NCBI GenBank assembly: GCA_013140715.1
Contig: JABFSG010000033.1
Location: 62,001 to 126,000, forward strand
Length of the DNA: 64,000 nt
Direction of reading: 5' to 3'
Source: Nitrospiraceae bacterium
GTDB lineage: Bacteria; Nitrospirota; Nitrospiria; Nitrospirales; Nitrospiraceae
Position numbers and translations under genes: made by a program
The notes under the pieces: model-generated
What the model was told of the DNA's origin: nothing
Databases searched by the model: none
What the model saw: only the letters and a program-made list of their open reading frames with translations
Part shown: piece after piece, positions 55,491-63,772 of the stretch
How positions within the stretch are numbered: the stretch's first letter is position 1
Layout: the number at the start of each line of letters is the position of its first letter

Positions 55491-55527
55491 AGCCGGAGGG
55501 ATAACGATCAGACCTCCGGCTTTTTTG
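55491..55527 (+). terminator. strong rho-independent terminator after tusA-like gene
   Basis: AGCCGGAGG (55491-55499) pairs with CCTCCGGC (about 55513-55520), followed by six T. It ends the DsrE-TusA unit. Confidence 0.9.
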
Positions 55528-55551
55528 TGTCGAGACTTGACGAGGCGGAGC

Positions 55552-57231
55552 GTGGATCGAATCGTCGAATGTGTCCCGAACTTCAGTGAGGGGCGAGACC
55601 AGACAACGGTGCATGCGCTAGCCCATGCCGTGGAGTCCGTGCCGGGGATTCGGCTGTTGGACCAGACAATGGATCGGGATCACCATCGGTCTGTCGTGAG
55701 CTTTGCCGGTGAACCGGACGCCGTCGCTGAAGCGGCCTTTCGCGCCATTCGCGTGGCGACCGATCTCATCGATCTTCGAAAGCATAAAGGCGTTCATCCG
55801 CGGGTGGGGGCAACGGATGTCGTGCCCTTCGTGCCGTTGCGTGGCACGACGATGCAGGACTGTATCCATCTGGCCAAACGATTGGGACAACGAGTAGGCA
55901 CAGAGCTGGAGATCCCGGTATTCCTCTATGAACAAGCGGCCCTACACCGTGATCATGCCCCACTCGAGTCGGTCCGCCGCGGTGGGCTTCAAGGTCTCGC
56001 CTTCCGCATGGCCTCCGATTCGGATTGGACGCCGGACTTTGGCCCCTCCCAGCTTCACAAGACAGCCGGCGCCGTCGTCATCGGTGCGCGCCCCCCCTTG
56101 ATAGCCTTCAATGTGAATCTCCACTCGACGGATTTGGCTCTGGCTCGATCGATCGCGAAAGACATCCGGCAATCGAACGGGGGACTCCCCCATCTCAAAG
56201 CGATCGGGGTGGAGTTAACCAGTCGACAGCTCGTTCAGGTGGCAATGAACCTCACCGATTACATCATCACGCCTATCCATGCCGCTTTTGAAGCGGTCAG
56301 AACCCGCGCAGCAGAGCGGGGAGTGACAGTAGCGGGGAGCGAAGTCATCGGACTTGTGCCACAAGCAGCGTTGGTTCAGGCCGCCACGCATAGCCTGGCG
56401 CTCGAACAGTTCGATGCAACACAGGTGCTGGAAACGAAATTGGAGGCTCGACTGTTCGACGAACCGACACGACATGCCTCATCTCGGAAGCCGGAACCAG
56501 TTGATCTGCAGGCACACACAGTTACGGGCTTTTTAGACGCGGTGGCAGAAGCGACCCCGATTCCAGCCGGCGGCACAGTTGCGGCCTTGGTGGGTGCCCT
56601 CGCAGCTTCACTGGGAATCATGGGGGCTCGACTCAGTCGGCAAGAGGGTGTGGAGTCTCGACTGAGCGAAATTAGCCGGCGGCTTCGCGATCTCATGCAG
56701 GCGGACGGCAATGCCTATCGAGCCTATATTCAAGCAACGAGGCTCGTGAAGACAGACCGGACCCGTCCTACCATCTTGTCTTCTGCACTCCATCTGGCGA
56801 CGGAAATCCCACTTGAAATCGCTGAACAGGCAACGGAGGCTGGAGCCCTTCTTCATGCCTGTTCGGCTGAAGCGAAACCACGAGTTCAGTCTGACTTGAC
56901 CGTTGGTCTTCTATTGGCGATCGCCGCAGCAGATGCAGGACGGCATACAGTCGCAGAAAATGTAAAAATTCAAAGCAATCAACGATTTAAGTCGTCTCTT
57001 CTCGACAGAATTCAGCAAATGACGAACCGTCTTGAGGAACTGAGGGGGCTATGTTACACTGCGCCCCTTAGTCAGGGCCTGGCTGGCTCAAGGAAAAAAC
57101 CTGTACAGGCATCGCCTGGGAAAGTAGACAGACGGGAAGAATGGAAATTAAAGTCTTCAACAACAATGTCGAGAAAGCGCTCAAGGTTGCCAAAAAGAAA
57201 CTCGCGGGGGAAGGGCTCTTCCGCGAACTAA
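55552..57231 (+). CDS. formiminotransferase-cyclodeaminase-like protein
   Basis: From GTG 55552 the protein has 559 residues. The formiminotransferase part starts VECVPNFSEGRD and has HRSVVSFAG, KGVHPRVGATDVVPFVP and GLAFRMASDS. A cyclodeaminase domain (about 340-510) begins TVTGFLDAVAEATPIPAGGTVAALVG. The enzyme moves the formimino group of formiminoglutamate to tetrahydrofolate and releases ammonia. No hut genes are near, so a one-carbon role is possible. The last 30 codons overlap rpsU, and the tail after residue about 510 is unlike the family. Confidence 0.88.
   Translation: MDRIVECVPNFSEGRDQTTVHALAHAVESVPGIRLLDQTMDRDHHRSVVSFAGEPDAVAEAAFRAIRVATDLIDLRKHKGVHPRVGATDVVPFVPLRGTTMQDCIHLAKRLGQRVGTELEIPVFLYEQAALHRDHAPLESVRRGGLQGLAFRMASDSDWTPDFGPSQLHKTAGAVVIGARPPLIAFNVNLHSTDLALARSIAKDIRQSNGGLPHLKAIGVELTSRQLVQVAMNLTDYIITPIHAAFEAVRTRAAERGVTVAGSEVIGLVPQAALVQAATHSLALEQFDATQVLETKLEARLFDEPTRHASSRKPEPVDLQAHTVTGFLDAVAEATPIPAGGTVAALVGALAASLGIMGARLSRQEGVESRLSEISRRLRDLMQADGNAYRAYIQATRLVKTDRTRPTILSSALHLATEIPLEIAEQATEAGALLHACSAEAKPRVQSDLTVGLLLAIAAADAGRHTVAENVKIQSNQRFKSSLLDRIQQMTNRLEELRGLCYTAPLSQGLAGSRKKPVQASPGKVDRREEWKLKSSTTMSRKRSRLPKRNSRGKGSSAN
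57032..57060 (+). promoter_or_regulatory. sigma-70-type promoter for rpsU inside ftcD
   Basis: TTGAGG (57032-57037), a 17-base spacer and TACACT (57055-57060) with a TG extension (TGT just before it) make a good promoter 80 bp before the rpsU ATG, within the 3' end of the formiminotransferase gene. Confidence 0.55.
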
Positions 57232-57335
57232 AGCGTCGGCGGTTTTACGAAAAGCCGAGTGTCAGAAAGAAAGCCAAGCAGCGCGAGGCGCAGCGGCGGC
57301 GTCAAAAGTGGTTGTCGAAGCGTAAGCCGGAATAA
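57141..57335 (+). CDS. rpsU: 30S ribosomal protein S21
   Basis: A 64-residue basic protein: MEIKVFNNNVEKALKVAKKK, LFRELKRRRFYEKPS and a Lys/Arg-rich end, as in bacterial S21. S21 helps the 30S subunit in initiation. Its first 91 bases overlap the last part of the upstream gene in another frame. GGGAAGA just before the ATG is a weak SD. Confidence 0.95.
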   Translation: MEIKVFNNNVEKALKVAKKKLAGEGLFRELKRRRFYEKPSVRKKAKQREAQRRRQKWLSKRKPE

Positions 57336-57406
57336 TATCCTTCCACAGGCTTGCCCGTTCAATTGATCGTGCCCCTCTCAAGGCCGTCATAGTCAATTTC
57401 TCGTCC

Positions 57407-58066
57407 ATGCGCCAGGACCAAATCACTGCTGCGCTTCGAATCGTGAAGCGCGAGATTCGGCAGTGGGAAGAGCCGGTCCTCGGCCTGGTGGCGAACGCCT
57501 CGAACCGAGACCCCTTCCGCATCCTCATTGCGTGCCTTCTCAGTCTCCGGACCAAAGACAAGACGACAGGTGAAGCCAGTGCCAGGCTCTTTGCACTGGC
57601 GCATCAGCCAGCCTCTATGTTGACCCTTCCGCTCACAAAAATCGAACAGGCCATCTATCCCGTCGGATTCTACCGGACAAAATCCAGATCCATTCATGCC
57701 ATTTGCTGCCGTCTTCTGGACGTCTATGGAGGAACGGTCCCCGACTCCATCGAGGAACTGGTCACTCTATCAGGGGTCGGGAGAAAAACGGCCAACTTGG
57801 TGGTGACAGTCGGCTATCGCAAACCAGGCATCTGCGTGGATATTCACGTGCATCGGATCAGCAATCGCTGGGGCTACGTGAGGACGAAGACACCGGAGGA
57901 AACGGAACAGGCCCTACGCCGAAAACTGCCAAAGCCCCATTGGATCACCTTCAACGACTTGCTGGTTCCCTATGGGCAAAACCTCTGTCAACCAGTCTCG
58001 CCCTTTTGCAGCCAGTGCAAACTGACTAAATTCTGCGACCGCGTCGGAGTGACTCGCTCACGGTGA
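57407..58066 (+). CDS. nth: endonuclease III
   Basis: A 219-residue base-excision glycosylase/AP lyase. The helix-hairpin-helix LSGVGRKTANLVV holds the catalytic Lys; the catalytic Asp is in ICVDIHVHRI. The 4Fe-4S cluster motif CxxxxxxCxxCxxxxxC is complete in CQPVSPFCSQCKLTKFC. ATG 57407. It stands after rpsU and is convergent with the second DsrE gene. Confidence 0.93.
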   Translation: MRQDQITAALRIVKREIRQWEEPVLGLVANASNRDPFRILIACLLSLRTKDKTTGEASARLFALAHQPASMLTLPLTKIEQAIYPVGFYRTKSRSIHAICCRLLDVYGGTVPDSIEELVTLSGVGRKTANLVVTVGYRKPGICVDIHVHRISNRWGYVRTKTPEETEQALRRKLPKPHWITFNDLLVPYGQNLCQPVSPFCSQCKLTKFCDRVGVTRSR

Positions 58067-58069
58067 GTG

Positions 58070-58134
58070 GTAAGGGGTAAAGGGTAAGGAGTTAGGGGGT
58101 GGAGAGAGACTCAACCCCCCTCACCCCTCACTGG
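58070..58134. terminator. hairpin between convergent nth and DsrE genes
   Basis: AGTG..AGGGGT and ACCCCTCACT pair at the base, and GTTAGGGGG and CAACCCCCC can pair inside. It lies between two convergent genes; the T-run is absent. Confidence 0.45.
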
Positions 58135-58554
58135 TCAGATGAACAACTTGGTTTCGGCGTCAGAGGTGAGCGCAATAATGGCAGGCAATCCCATGACTTC
58201 GTCAACGTTCTTTTCGACTGCGGCACCGTCTACACCCATATATTCTAAGCCGGCACTGCAGGCGATCAGACGGAACTTCCCCACATGTTTGGCGTCCTGA
58301 AACATTTCGGAAATCTTCGGGACCTTCTTCTCTTTTAACAGTCGGGTCACTTCGTCGGCTGAGGCTGCATATTCAGGGGGAAAGTCCACCTGATCGATCT
58401 TCCCTTCGGCCAGCTTCTTAATCGTCCAGAACAATAAGACCACGATCACATCTTTTCCCATCGCCGCGGCGGTGAGCCCAAGCGTAGCGACCTGGTGCAG
58501 CGTATCGTAGGTGGCGTGATGGGCAAAGATGACGAATTTCGGTTGTGGCTGCAT
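58135..58554 (-). CDS. DsrE-family protein
   Basis: A 139-residue DsrE-like protein: FVIFAHHATYDTLHQVATLGLTAAAMGKDVIVVLLFW at the start, a conserved Cys in RLIACSAGLEYMG (about 98) and the end TKLFI, like the VNLFI end of the first DsrE protein. It is shorter and more acidic than that copy. Probably a sulfur carrier. It lies 9 bp after the 58564 gene. Confidence 0.85.
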   Translation of the reverse strand: MQPQPKFVIFAHHATYDTLHQVATLGLTAAAMGKDVIVVLLFWTIKKLAEGKIDQVDFPPEYAASADEVTRLLKEKKVPKISEMFQDAKHVGKFRLIACSAGLEYMGVDGAAVEKNVDEVMGLPAIIALTSDAETKLFI

Positions 58555-58563
58555 AGTCTGTAG

Positions 58564-58917
58564 CTATTTCTTCGTGGCACGTGCCTTGACGCTGTTCACA
58601 TAATCGGTAAGGGCCGCATCGACCTCCCCCGCGGTCATGGGACGGTCATGCGTTTCACTTTCGTCTACGAGATATCTATCATGCTCTTTTTCCTGCCGCA
58701 GGACCACGGAATTCTCCGGCGTCACCTCGATCAGCATGAACCACTCTCGCGCCCCCTGTGTGATCACGACCTCCTTGCCGAGGCCTTTCTTTGTGATCTC
58801 GATATGCAGGTCTTCCGCTGCGCAGATAGCGAAAGGAGCCGTAAAAAGTCCCACCCCAAGAAGCAGGATCCCCAGTAGAGTGCTGATCCGGAGTCTGTAA
58901 GGTGGGCAATGCAACAT
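58564..58917 (-). CDS. small periplasmic hypothetical protein
   Basis: A 117-residue protein with a signal peptide (LLGILLLGVGLFTAPFAICA, cleavage near CAAEDL). The mature part is a short beta-rich, then helical, domain (EVVITQGAREWFMLIEVTP). No family recognised. It lies 9 bp upstream of the second DsrE gene on the same strand, so a shared role is possible. Confidence 0.65.
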   Translation of the reverse strand: MLHCPPYRLRISTLLGILLLGVGLFTAPFAICAAEDLHIEITKKGLGKEVVITQGAREWFMLIEVTPENSVVLRQEKEHDRYLVDESETHDRPMTAGEVDAALTDYVNSVKARATKK

Positions 58918-59045
58918 AAGCGGTGCAATTATAGCCGTTTGAGAAACCAGCCGTAAACCGTCGATCTAGCAGGGTGTTGACAAACTGTTGAAGCATGATA
59001 AAAACGCAAGGCCTGGATCCCCACAGACTCATTCAGAAGCCATCG

Positions 59046-59156
59046 CAGGCTGTTCAGAAAGGCCGCAGCGAGAGAAGGTCCCGAGGCGTACCCTCGGGGT
59101 ACGTTGAGGGCCTGAACGATGCGAGAACGCTGCTGGCGATCTTTATCAACAGCCTG
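59046..59156. repeat. interspersed repeat with GGCGTACC core, copy 3
   Basis: CAGGCTGTT (59046-59054) and AACAGCCTG (59148-59156) are a perfect 9-bp inverted pair. The inside holds AGGCCGCAGCGAG, CGAGGCGTACCCTCGGGG and GTACGTTGAGGGCCTGAACG, shared with copy 1. It lies just before the PGPGW gene. Confidence 0.8.
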
Positions 59157-59212
59157 CTAGCTCGGTCATCGCCTTGAGTGCCCTCAGGTCGCATGCTAGG
59201 ATGCCCCACTCC

Positions 59213-59644
59213 ATGGGTGACCTACTTGCAACTGTCCAGCAATGGATTCCAGTCGATGTGCTCATCTGGCTCACCGTGGCTTCAGCCGTCGGCTTTGTCG
59301 GTACCCTCGTTGCTATCCCGATGATTCTGGTCCGCTTGCCCGCCGACTATTTCGACACACGCACACCCCGCCATTGGATGAAAGACCACCATCCGGCGCT
59401 GCGACTGTTGGGCCTGATCATCAAGAACGTCGTCGGCATCGTGTTTCTTGTGGCAGGCTTTGCCATGCTCTTTTTACCTGGGCAGGGTGTCCTCACGATG
59501 CTGATCGGAATCTCGCTTATGGATTTCCCACGAAAGCGCCAACTGGAGGCCAAAATGGTCGGCCAGCCGACCCTGTTGGGTGTCATTAATTCCATGCGCC
59601 ACAAGTTCGGCAAGCCACCGTTGACGCTGGCCCCAGGCCCCTAA
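59213..59644 (+). CDS. small membrane protein, PGPGW-like
   Basis: From ATG 59213 the protein has 143 residues; ATG 59201 or TTG 59174 are alternatives. Two membrane segments (LTVASAVGFVGTLVAIPMILV and IVFLVAGFAMLFLPGQGVLT) flank a loop with HWMKDHHPALR. The FLPGQGVLTMLIGISLM stretch matches the PGPGW family, in which the motif is usually PGPGW; here it is PGQGV. Role unknown. It ends 3 bp before polA. Confidence 0.7.
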   Translation: MGDLLATVQQWIPVDVLIWLTVASAVGFVGTLVAIPMILVRLPADYFDTRTPRHWMKDHHPALRLLGLIIKNVVGIVFLVAGFAMLFLPGQGVLTMLIGISLMDFPRKRQLEAKMVGQPTLLGVINSMRHKFGKPPLTLAPGP

Positions 59645-59646
59645 TC

Positions 59647-62304
59647 ATGCCGACCGATGAGTCCAACCGCAAGACGCTCTACCTGATCGATGGAAGCGCC
59701 TATATCTATCGTGCATTCTTCGCCCTGCCTGCCCTGAACAATTCCAAAGGCCTCCAGACCAACGCCATCCTGGGCTTCACGACAACGTTGCTGAAGGTTC
59801 TTCGTGAGCGGAAACCGGACGGGCTCGTCGTGGCATTCGATGAAAAGGGTCCGACGTTGCGCCATGCGGAATTCACGGCCTACAAGGCGCAGAGACCACC
59901 GATGCCGGAAGGCATGAGCGCCCAAATTCCCTACATCCACCGTATTGTGGATGCCCTCAACATTCCTGCCGTCCGGCAAGCCGGGTACGAGGCAGACGAT
60001 TTGATCGGCACGCTTGCGCAGCAGGCCGAACAGGCTGGATTCGACGTCGTCATCGTGACCGGCGACAAGGACATGTTCCAGCTCCTGACGCCCCATGTAC
60101 GCATCTACGACCCGGTGAAGGATAAGTGGCTCGGCGAAGCGGAATGTCGTGAACGTTTCGGTGTGGAACCGGCGCGCGTCGTGGAGATTATGGGCCTCAT
60201 GGGCGATGCAGCCGACAATATTCCCGGCGTGAAGGGTATCGGTGAGAAGACGGCGATAAAACTGATCACCCAGTTCGGCACGATAGAAGAACTCTTACGC
60301 CGTGTCGAGGAGGTCACGCCGCCTCGGATCAAAACCCTGTTGATCGAACAGGCCGAGAATGCCCGCCTCAGCCGTCGGCTGGCGACTATCCAACTGGATA
60401 GTCCCGTGACATTCGACCCCGAGACCTACCACGTCAAGCCGCCACATCAAGACCAGCTCATCGATTTGCTCCGCGAACTAGGATTCACCACCCTCCTCAA
60501 ATCTTTTCAGCCATCCTTCGCACCGGCTGAGACCAATAAAGTAAAGACCGAGCTCGTCCAGGATGAACCCTCTGCACAGAAGTTTGTCGCAGAATTGCCG
60601 AAGGGCGGCGCCCTCGGTCTGCAATGCCTACTCTCTCCTGGATCAAGCATGCAGGCGGATGTGCAAGGGATCGCACTCTCTACGGGAGACAAGACTTCGT
60701 TTATTCCACTCGACGTCCGAACCTATATGCGGCCCATCACGGCCCTGTTGCATGACCCAACGAGAACTAAAGTCGTCCATGACCTGAAAGCCACCCTACT
60801 GGTGTTTCACCGCATCGGCCTGACTCTCGAAGGCCCCTACTTGGATACCATGGTGGCAGACTACCTGCTCAATCCGAACCGCCGGGACCACCAGCTCGAG
60901 ACCATCGCATTCGAAATACTGGATCACCGACTGGGGAACGGACAGAAAGAGAATACCGCACCCCAATCTCTATTCGACGAAGACACAGGATCGAGAGAAC
61001 AAGCTGCAGAGGCAGCATCGGTGCTGGCCAAACTTGCTCCGGCCCTGACAGAGCGACTATCGGATCAGGGAAGCCTCAGACTCTTTACCGATGTAGAAAT
61101 GCCGCTGGTGTCTGTGCTGGCCGAGATCGAACGGAACGGGTTCTTATTGGACGTCGAAGCCCTGCACCGGCTCAGCAAAGAATTGGAACGGGATCTCGAC
61201 AAGATGATCGAGACGATTGAAGGGTTGGCCGGCGGCTCGTTCAACATCAATTCGCCGAAGCAGCTGGCGACGGTGCTCTTCGAGAAATTGAGGCTCAAGC
61301 CGATCAGAAAAACCAAGACCGGCTACTCCACCGATGAAGACACACTGACGCAGCTCGCCACACAGCATGAATTGCCCGCACAGATTGTGAACTACCGGAG
61401 CCTCAGTAAACTCAAATCCACCTATGTGGATGCCCTTCCGGAATTGGTCAATCCGGAAACCAAACGGCTCCATACCTCGCTCAATCAGACCGTCGCGGCG
61501 ACCGGACGGCTCTCCTCCACAGAACCGAACTTGCAAAATATTCCGGTGAAGGGCGAGTACGGTTTACGAATCAGAGAAGCGTTTATCGCGCCAGCAGGCC
61601 ACACTCTGCTCTGTGCTGACTACAGCCAGGTCGAACCGCGGATCCTCGCGCACCTGTCGCAAGATCCCCGTTTGCTCGCCGTGTTTGCGAAGGGAGAGGA
61701 TATCCACATGGCGACGGCCATGGAGATTTTCGGTCTTTCCTCCAGTCAGATCACGAGAGACATGCGACGTGTGGCCAAGACGGTTGTCTTCGGCATCGTG
61801 TATGGAATCAGTCCGTTCGGTTTGGCCTCGAACATCGGCGTGTCGCAGGCGGAGGCGAAGAAATACATCGAGACGTTCTTTGAAAAGTTCTCGGCTGTGC
61901 GCGCGTTGATGGACCGGAATATCGAAGAAGGAAAAACGAAAGGCTATACGACCACGATCCTCGGGAGGCGTCGGCCGATCCCTGAGTTGCAAAGCGGCGA
62001 TCCCGTGCAGCGTGGATTCGGCGAACGAATGGCCGTGAACAGTCCGATTCAAGGCTCAGCCGCGGATCTCATCAAGGTGGCGATGATCGATGTGAGCAAC
62101 GCGCTGCATCACGAAATGCCGCACACCAAGATAATTCTCCAGGTCCACGATGAATTGATCTTCGAGGTGCCGGAAAAGGAATTGGAAGAGGCGAAGCATC
62201 TCGTGAAGACGGTGATGGAAGGGACAGGAAAGAAACTAGGATTGTCGGTGCCGCTGAAAGTGGATCTAGGTACGGGTCATAATTGGCGAGTGGCGCATCC
62301 GTAG
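59647..62304 (+). CDS. polA: DNA polymerase I with degenerate proofreading domain
   Basis: An 885-residue enzyme. The 5' nuclease (1 to about 290) is complete (LIDGSAYIYRAFFAL, GYEADDLIGTLA, TGDKDMFQL). The middle 3'-5' exonuclease fold has lost its acidic set: LGLQCLL stands where DxE is expected, and AAEAAS replaces the YxxxD motif. The polymerase part has motif A DYSQVEPRILAHLS (about 658), motif B RRVAKTVVFGIVYG and motif C QVHDEL (about 833). Motif A has Pro for the usual Leu and motif B has Val for the usual Asn. It is likely a proofreading-deficient but active polymerase. Confidence 0.93.
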   Translation: MPTDESNRKTLYLIDGSAYIYRAFFALPALNNSKGLQTNAILGFTTTLLKVLRERKPDGLVVAFDEKGPTLRHAEFTAYKAQRPPMPEGMSAQIPYIHRIVDALNIPAVRQAGYEADDLIGTLAQQAEQAGFDVVIVTGDKDMFQLLTPHVRIYDPVKDKWLGEAECRERFGVEPARVVEIMGLMGDAADNIPGVKGIGEKTAIKLITQFGTIEELLRRVEEVTPPRIKTLLIEQAENARLSRRLATIQLDSPVTFDPETYHVKPPHQDQLIDLLRELGFTTLLKSFQPSFAPAETNKVKTELVQDEPSAQKFVAELPKGGALGLQCLLSPGSSMQADVQGIALSTGDKTSFIPLDVRTYMRPITALLHDPTRTKVVHDLKATLLVFHRIGLTLEGPYLDTMVADYLLNPNRRDHQLETIAFEILDHRLGNGQKENTAPQSLFDEDTGSREQAAEAASVLAKLAPALTERLSDQGSLRLFTDVEMPLVSVLAEIERNGFLLDVEALHRLSKELERDLDKMIETIEGLAGGSFNINSPKQLATVLFEKLRLKPIRKTKTGYSTDEDTLTQLATQHELPAQIVNYRSLSKLKSTYVDALPELVNPETKRLHTSLNQTVAATGRLSSTEPNLQNIPVKGEYGLRIREAFIAPAGHTLLCADYSQVEPRILAHLSQDPRLLAVFAKGEDIHMATAMEIFGLSSSQITRDMRRVAKTVVFGIVYGISPFGLASNIGVSQAEAKKYIETFFEKFSAVRALMDRNIEEGKTKGYTTTILGRRRPIPELQSGDPVQRGFGERMAVNSPIQGSAADLIKVAMIDVSNALHHEMPHTKIILQVHDELIFEVPEKELEEAKHLVKTVMEGTGKKLGLSVPLKVDLGTGHNWRVAHP

Positions 62305-62369
62305 CAGAGGAGGGGATGGAGGCTGATGATCTTCTGTGCTCGCGCAACGCGCGCGCTGAAAAGGATGGA

Positions 62370-62466
62370 AGGGAGCGGCCAAGTGCCCTTCTTGCTCGCA
62401 GAACGCGCACGATGAAGCTGTGCTCGTTCGATGCGCGCAGTAAAGGCCAGCCTCGGCCACTCCCTA
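62370..62466 (-). repeat. interspersed inverted-repeat element, copy C
   Basis: GGGAGCGGCC (62371-62380) and GGCCACTCCC (62455-62464) are the ends (9 of 10 pair). Read on the minus strand, the core is almost identical to copy B. The neighbouring GATCTTCTGTGCTCGCGCAA (about 62328-62347) is one arm of the hairpin in copy D. Confidence 0.8.
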
Positions 62467-62605
62467 AATCAGGGGTGAACGAATTGGGACGGGCTTAAGG
62501 GACATTCTGATTTTCTTGCCGTTTGAAGCGGACCAATGTCTGCAGTAATTCAGAATGTCCTCCTTCTTCGTCCCCAACTCTTCCACTAAACAAAGGAGGT
62601 GGGCT

Positions 62606-63352
62606 GTGTCAGTTTCAATCAGTGTGGTGAGAGCATGGGTGATTACCCTCGTCGCGTCAGTTGCAGTGGGAGGTGGGATTTCAGCCGAGGCAGAGGAAGG
62701 TCAATTTGGCACCCCGAAAGGTGGGGAAGGGACCCGCATTTTCAAAGCCACAGAGCACCAGTTTTATAGTGGCGAGTTTCATCTCAAAGGCGAACGGGCC
62801 ATACTCATCGGCAGTATGCAAGATGCTCCACCCTGGGACCACCTCGACTATGCAGGGAAGCATCTGAATTCTGTGAAAGGAACAATTACTATCGATGTGA
62901 ACGAGCTGACCAATACAGGGCAGGTCGTAGCCGAGTTTATCGAGGGTTCCGATCGGTATCGAATCGTCTTTGATCGGTTTATTGCAAAAGCTCCGTTCCA
63001 GGATGGAGGCGTTGCGACAAGGATCTACGAACATGGTGACTCTGGAAATGGCGATCCACTGTATCCAAAAACCTGGCTCTATCTTGGTGCGTGGGGTACC
63101 GCCACGATGTGGAAAAACAATCAGGTCCTGTACAAGGACTATGATGCCCATTTCATGGTCATGGAACGGTCCCGCGATTCTAAAACCCATGAGGTGCACT
63201 ATCCCGTGAAGCGAATGCTATCTGGAGGCGAAACTGACCCAGCCGCGATGGAAATCGATCTCTGGGTCCGGTCGAAGGAGCAAAACACCAACAATTTTCC
63301 TCCCTTTGAGACCTTTGTCCATCTCTGTTGGGAAGAAGTCACCTGGCGATAA
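62606..63352 (+). CDS. secreted protein of unknown function
   Basis: From GTG 62606 the protein has 248 residues. AAAGGAGG lies 7 bases upstream, which decides this start over the longer frame from 62555. A signal peptide ends near GISAEAEEG. The mature part is beta-rich with FKATEHQFYSGEF, IVFDRFIAKAPFQ, WLYLGAWGTATMW and IDLWVRSKEQN. I recognise no family. It precedes the cupin gene by 19 bp, so an operon is likely. Confidence 0.7.
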   Translation: MSVSISVVRAWVITLVASVAVGGGISAEAEEGQFGTPKGGEGTRIFKATEHQFYSGEFHLKGERAILIGSMQDAPPWDHLDYAGKHLNSVKGTITIDVNELTNTGQVVAEFIEGSDRYRIVFDRFIAKAPFQDGGVATRIYEHGDSGNGDPLYPKTWLYLGAWGTATMWKNNQVLYKDYDAHFMVMERSRDSKTHEVHYPVKRMLSGGETDPAAMEIDLWVRSKEQNTNNFPPFETFVHLCWEEVTWR

Positions 63353-63371
63353 GGAGAAGGAACTTCATCCG

Positions 63372-63743
63372 ATGGAAAAGAAAACTTTCGAAAACCTGAA
63401 GACATTCTCAGAGACCAGCTTCGTTCGGAAACGAATCTGGCAAACGGATAAGCTCCATTGCAACATGTACTGCTTTGAGCCAGGACAACAGAATAACCTG
63501 CATCGCCATCCGGTCTCTGATGAAGTCGTGTTTTGCTTGGAAGGTGAAGGGATTGTCGTCGTTGGGGCAGAGCATCAGTCCATCAAAGCTGGAGAGACCG
63601 TGTTGGTCCCAATGAATACCCCCCACGGATACATCAATACGAGCCTAGACTGCCCCATGATCATCAGTGTGGTTCAATGTCCACTCCCGGTCGAACATGT
63701 GCCGGTCGAACCTAATAACGTATCCAAGGTGATCAGCCCCTAA
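63372..63743 (+). CDS. single-domain cupin protein
   Basis: A 123-residue cupin from ATG 63372. Cupin motif 1 is LHRHPVSDEVVFCLEGEG (His, His, Glu) and motif 2 is MNTPHGYINTS (His), so the metal site looks complete. Small cupins are isomerases, dioxygenases or sensors; the substrate is unknown. The C-terminus is a Pro/Val-rich tail. It follows the secreted protein by 19 bp. Confidence 0.85.
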   Translation: MEKKTFENLKTFSETSFVRKRIWQTDKLHCNMYCFEPGQQNNLHRHPVSDEVVFCLEGEGIVVVGAEHQSIKAGETVLVPMNTPHGYINTSLDCPMIISVVQCPLPVEHVPVEPNNVSKVISP

Positions 63744-63772
63744 AATACACGTTCTCCCTGGGAGCTACAAAA

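Noticed and set aside
62283..62498. Short frames such as the CAHRTS...CAFCEQ peptide across repeat copies B and C
   Set aside because: The same peptide appears wherever the repeat occurs, so it comes from the repeat and not from a gene.
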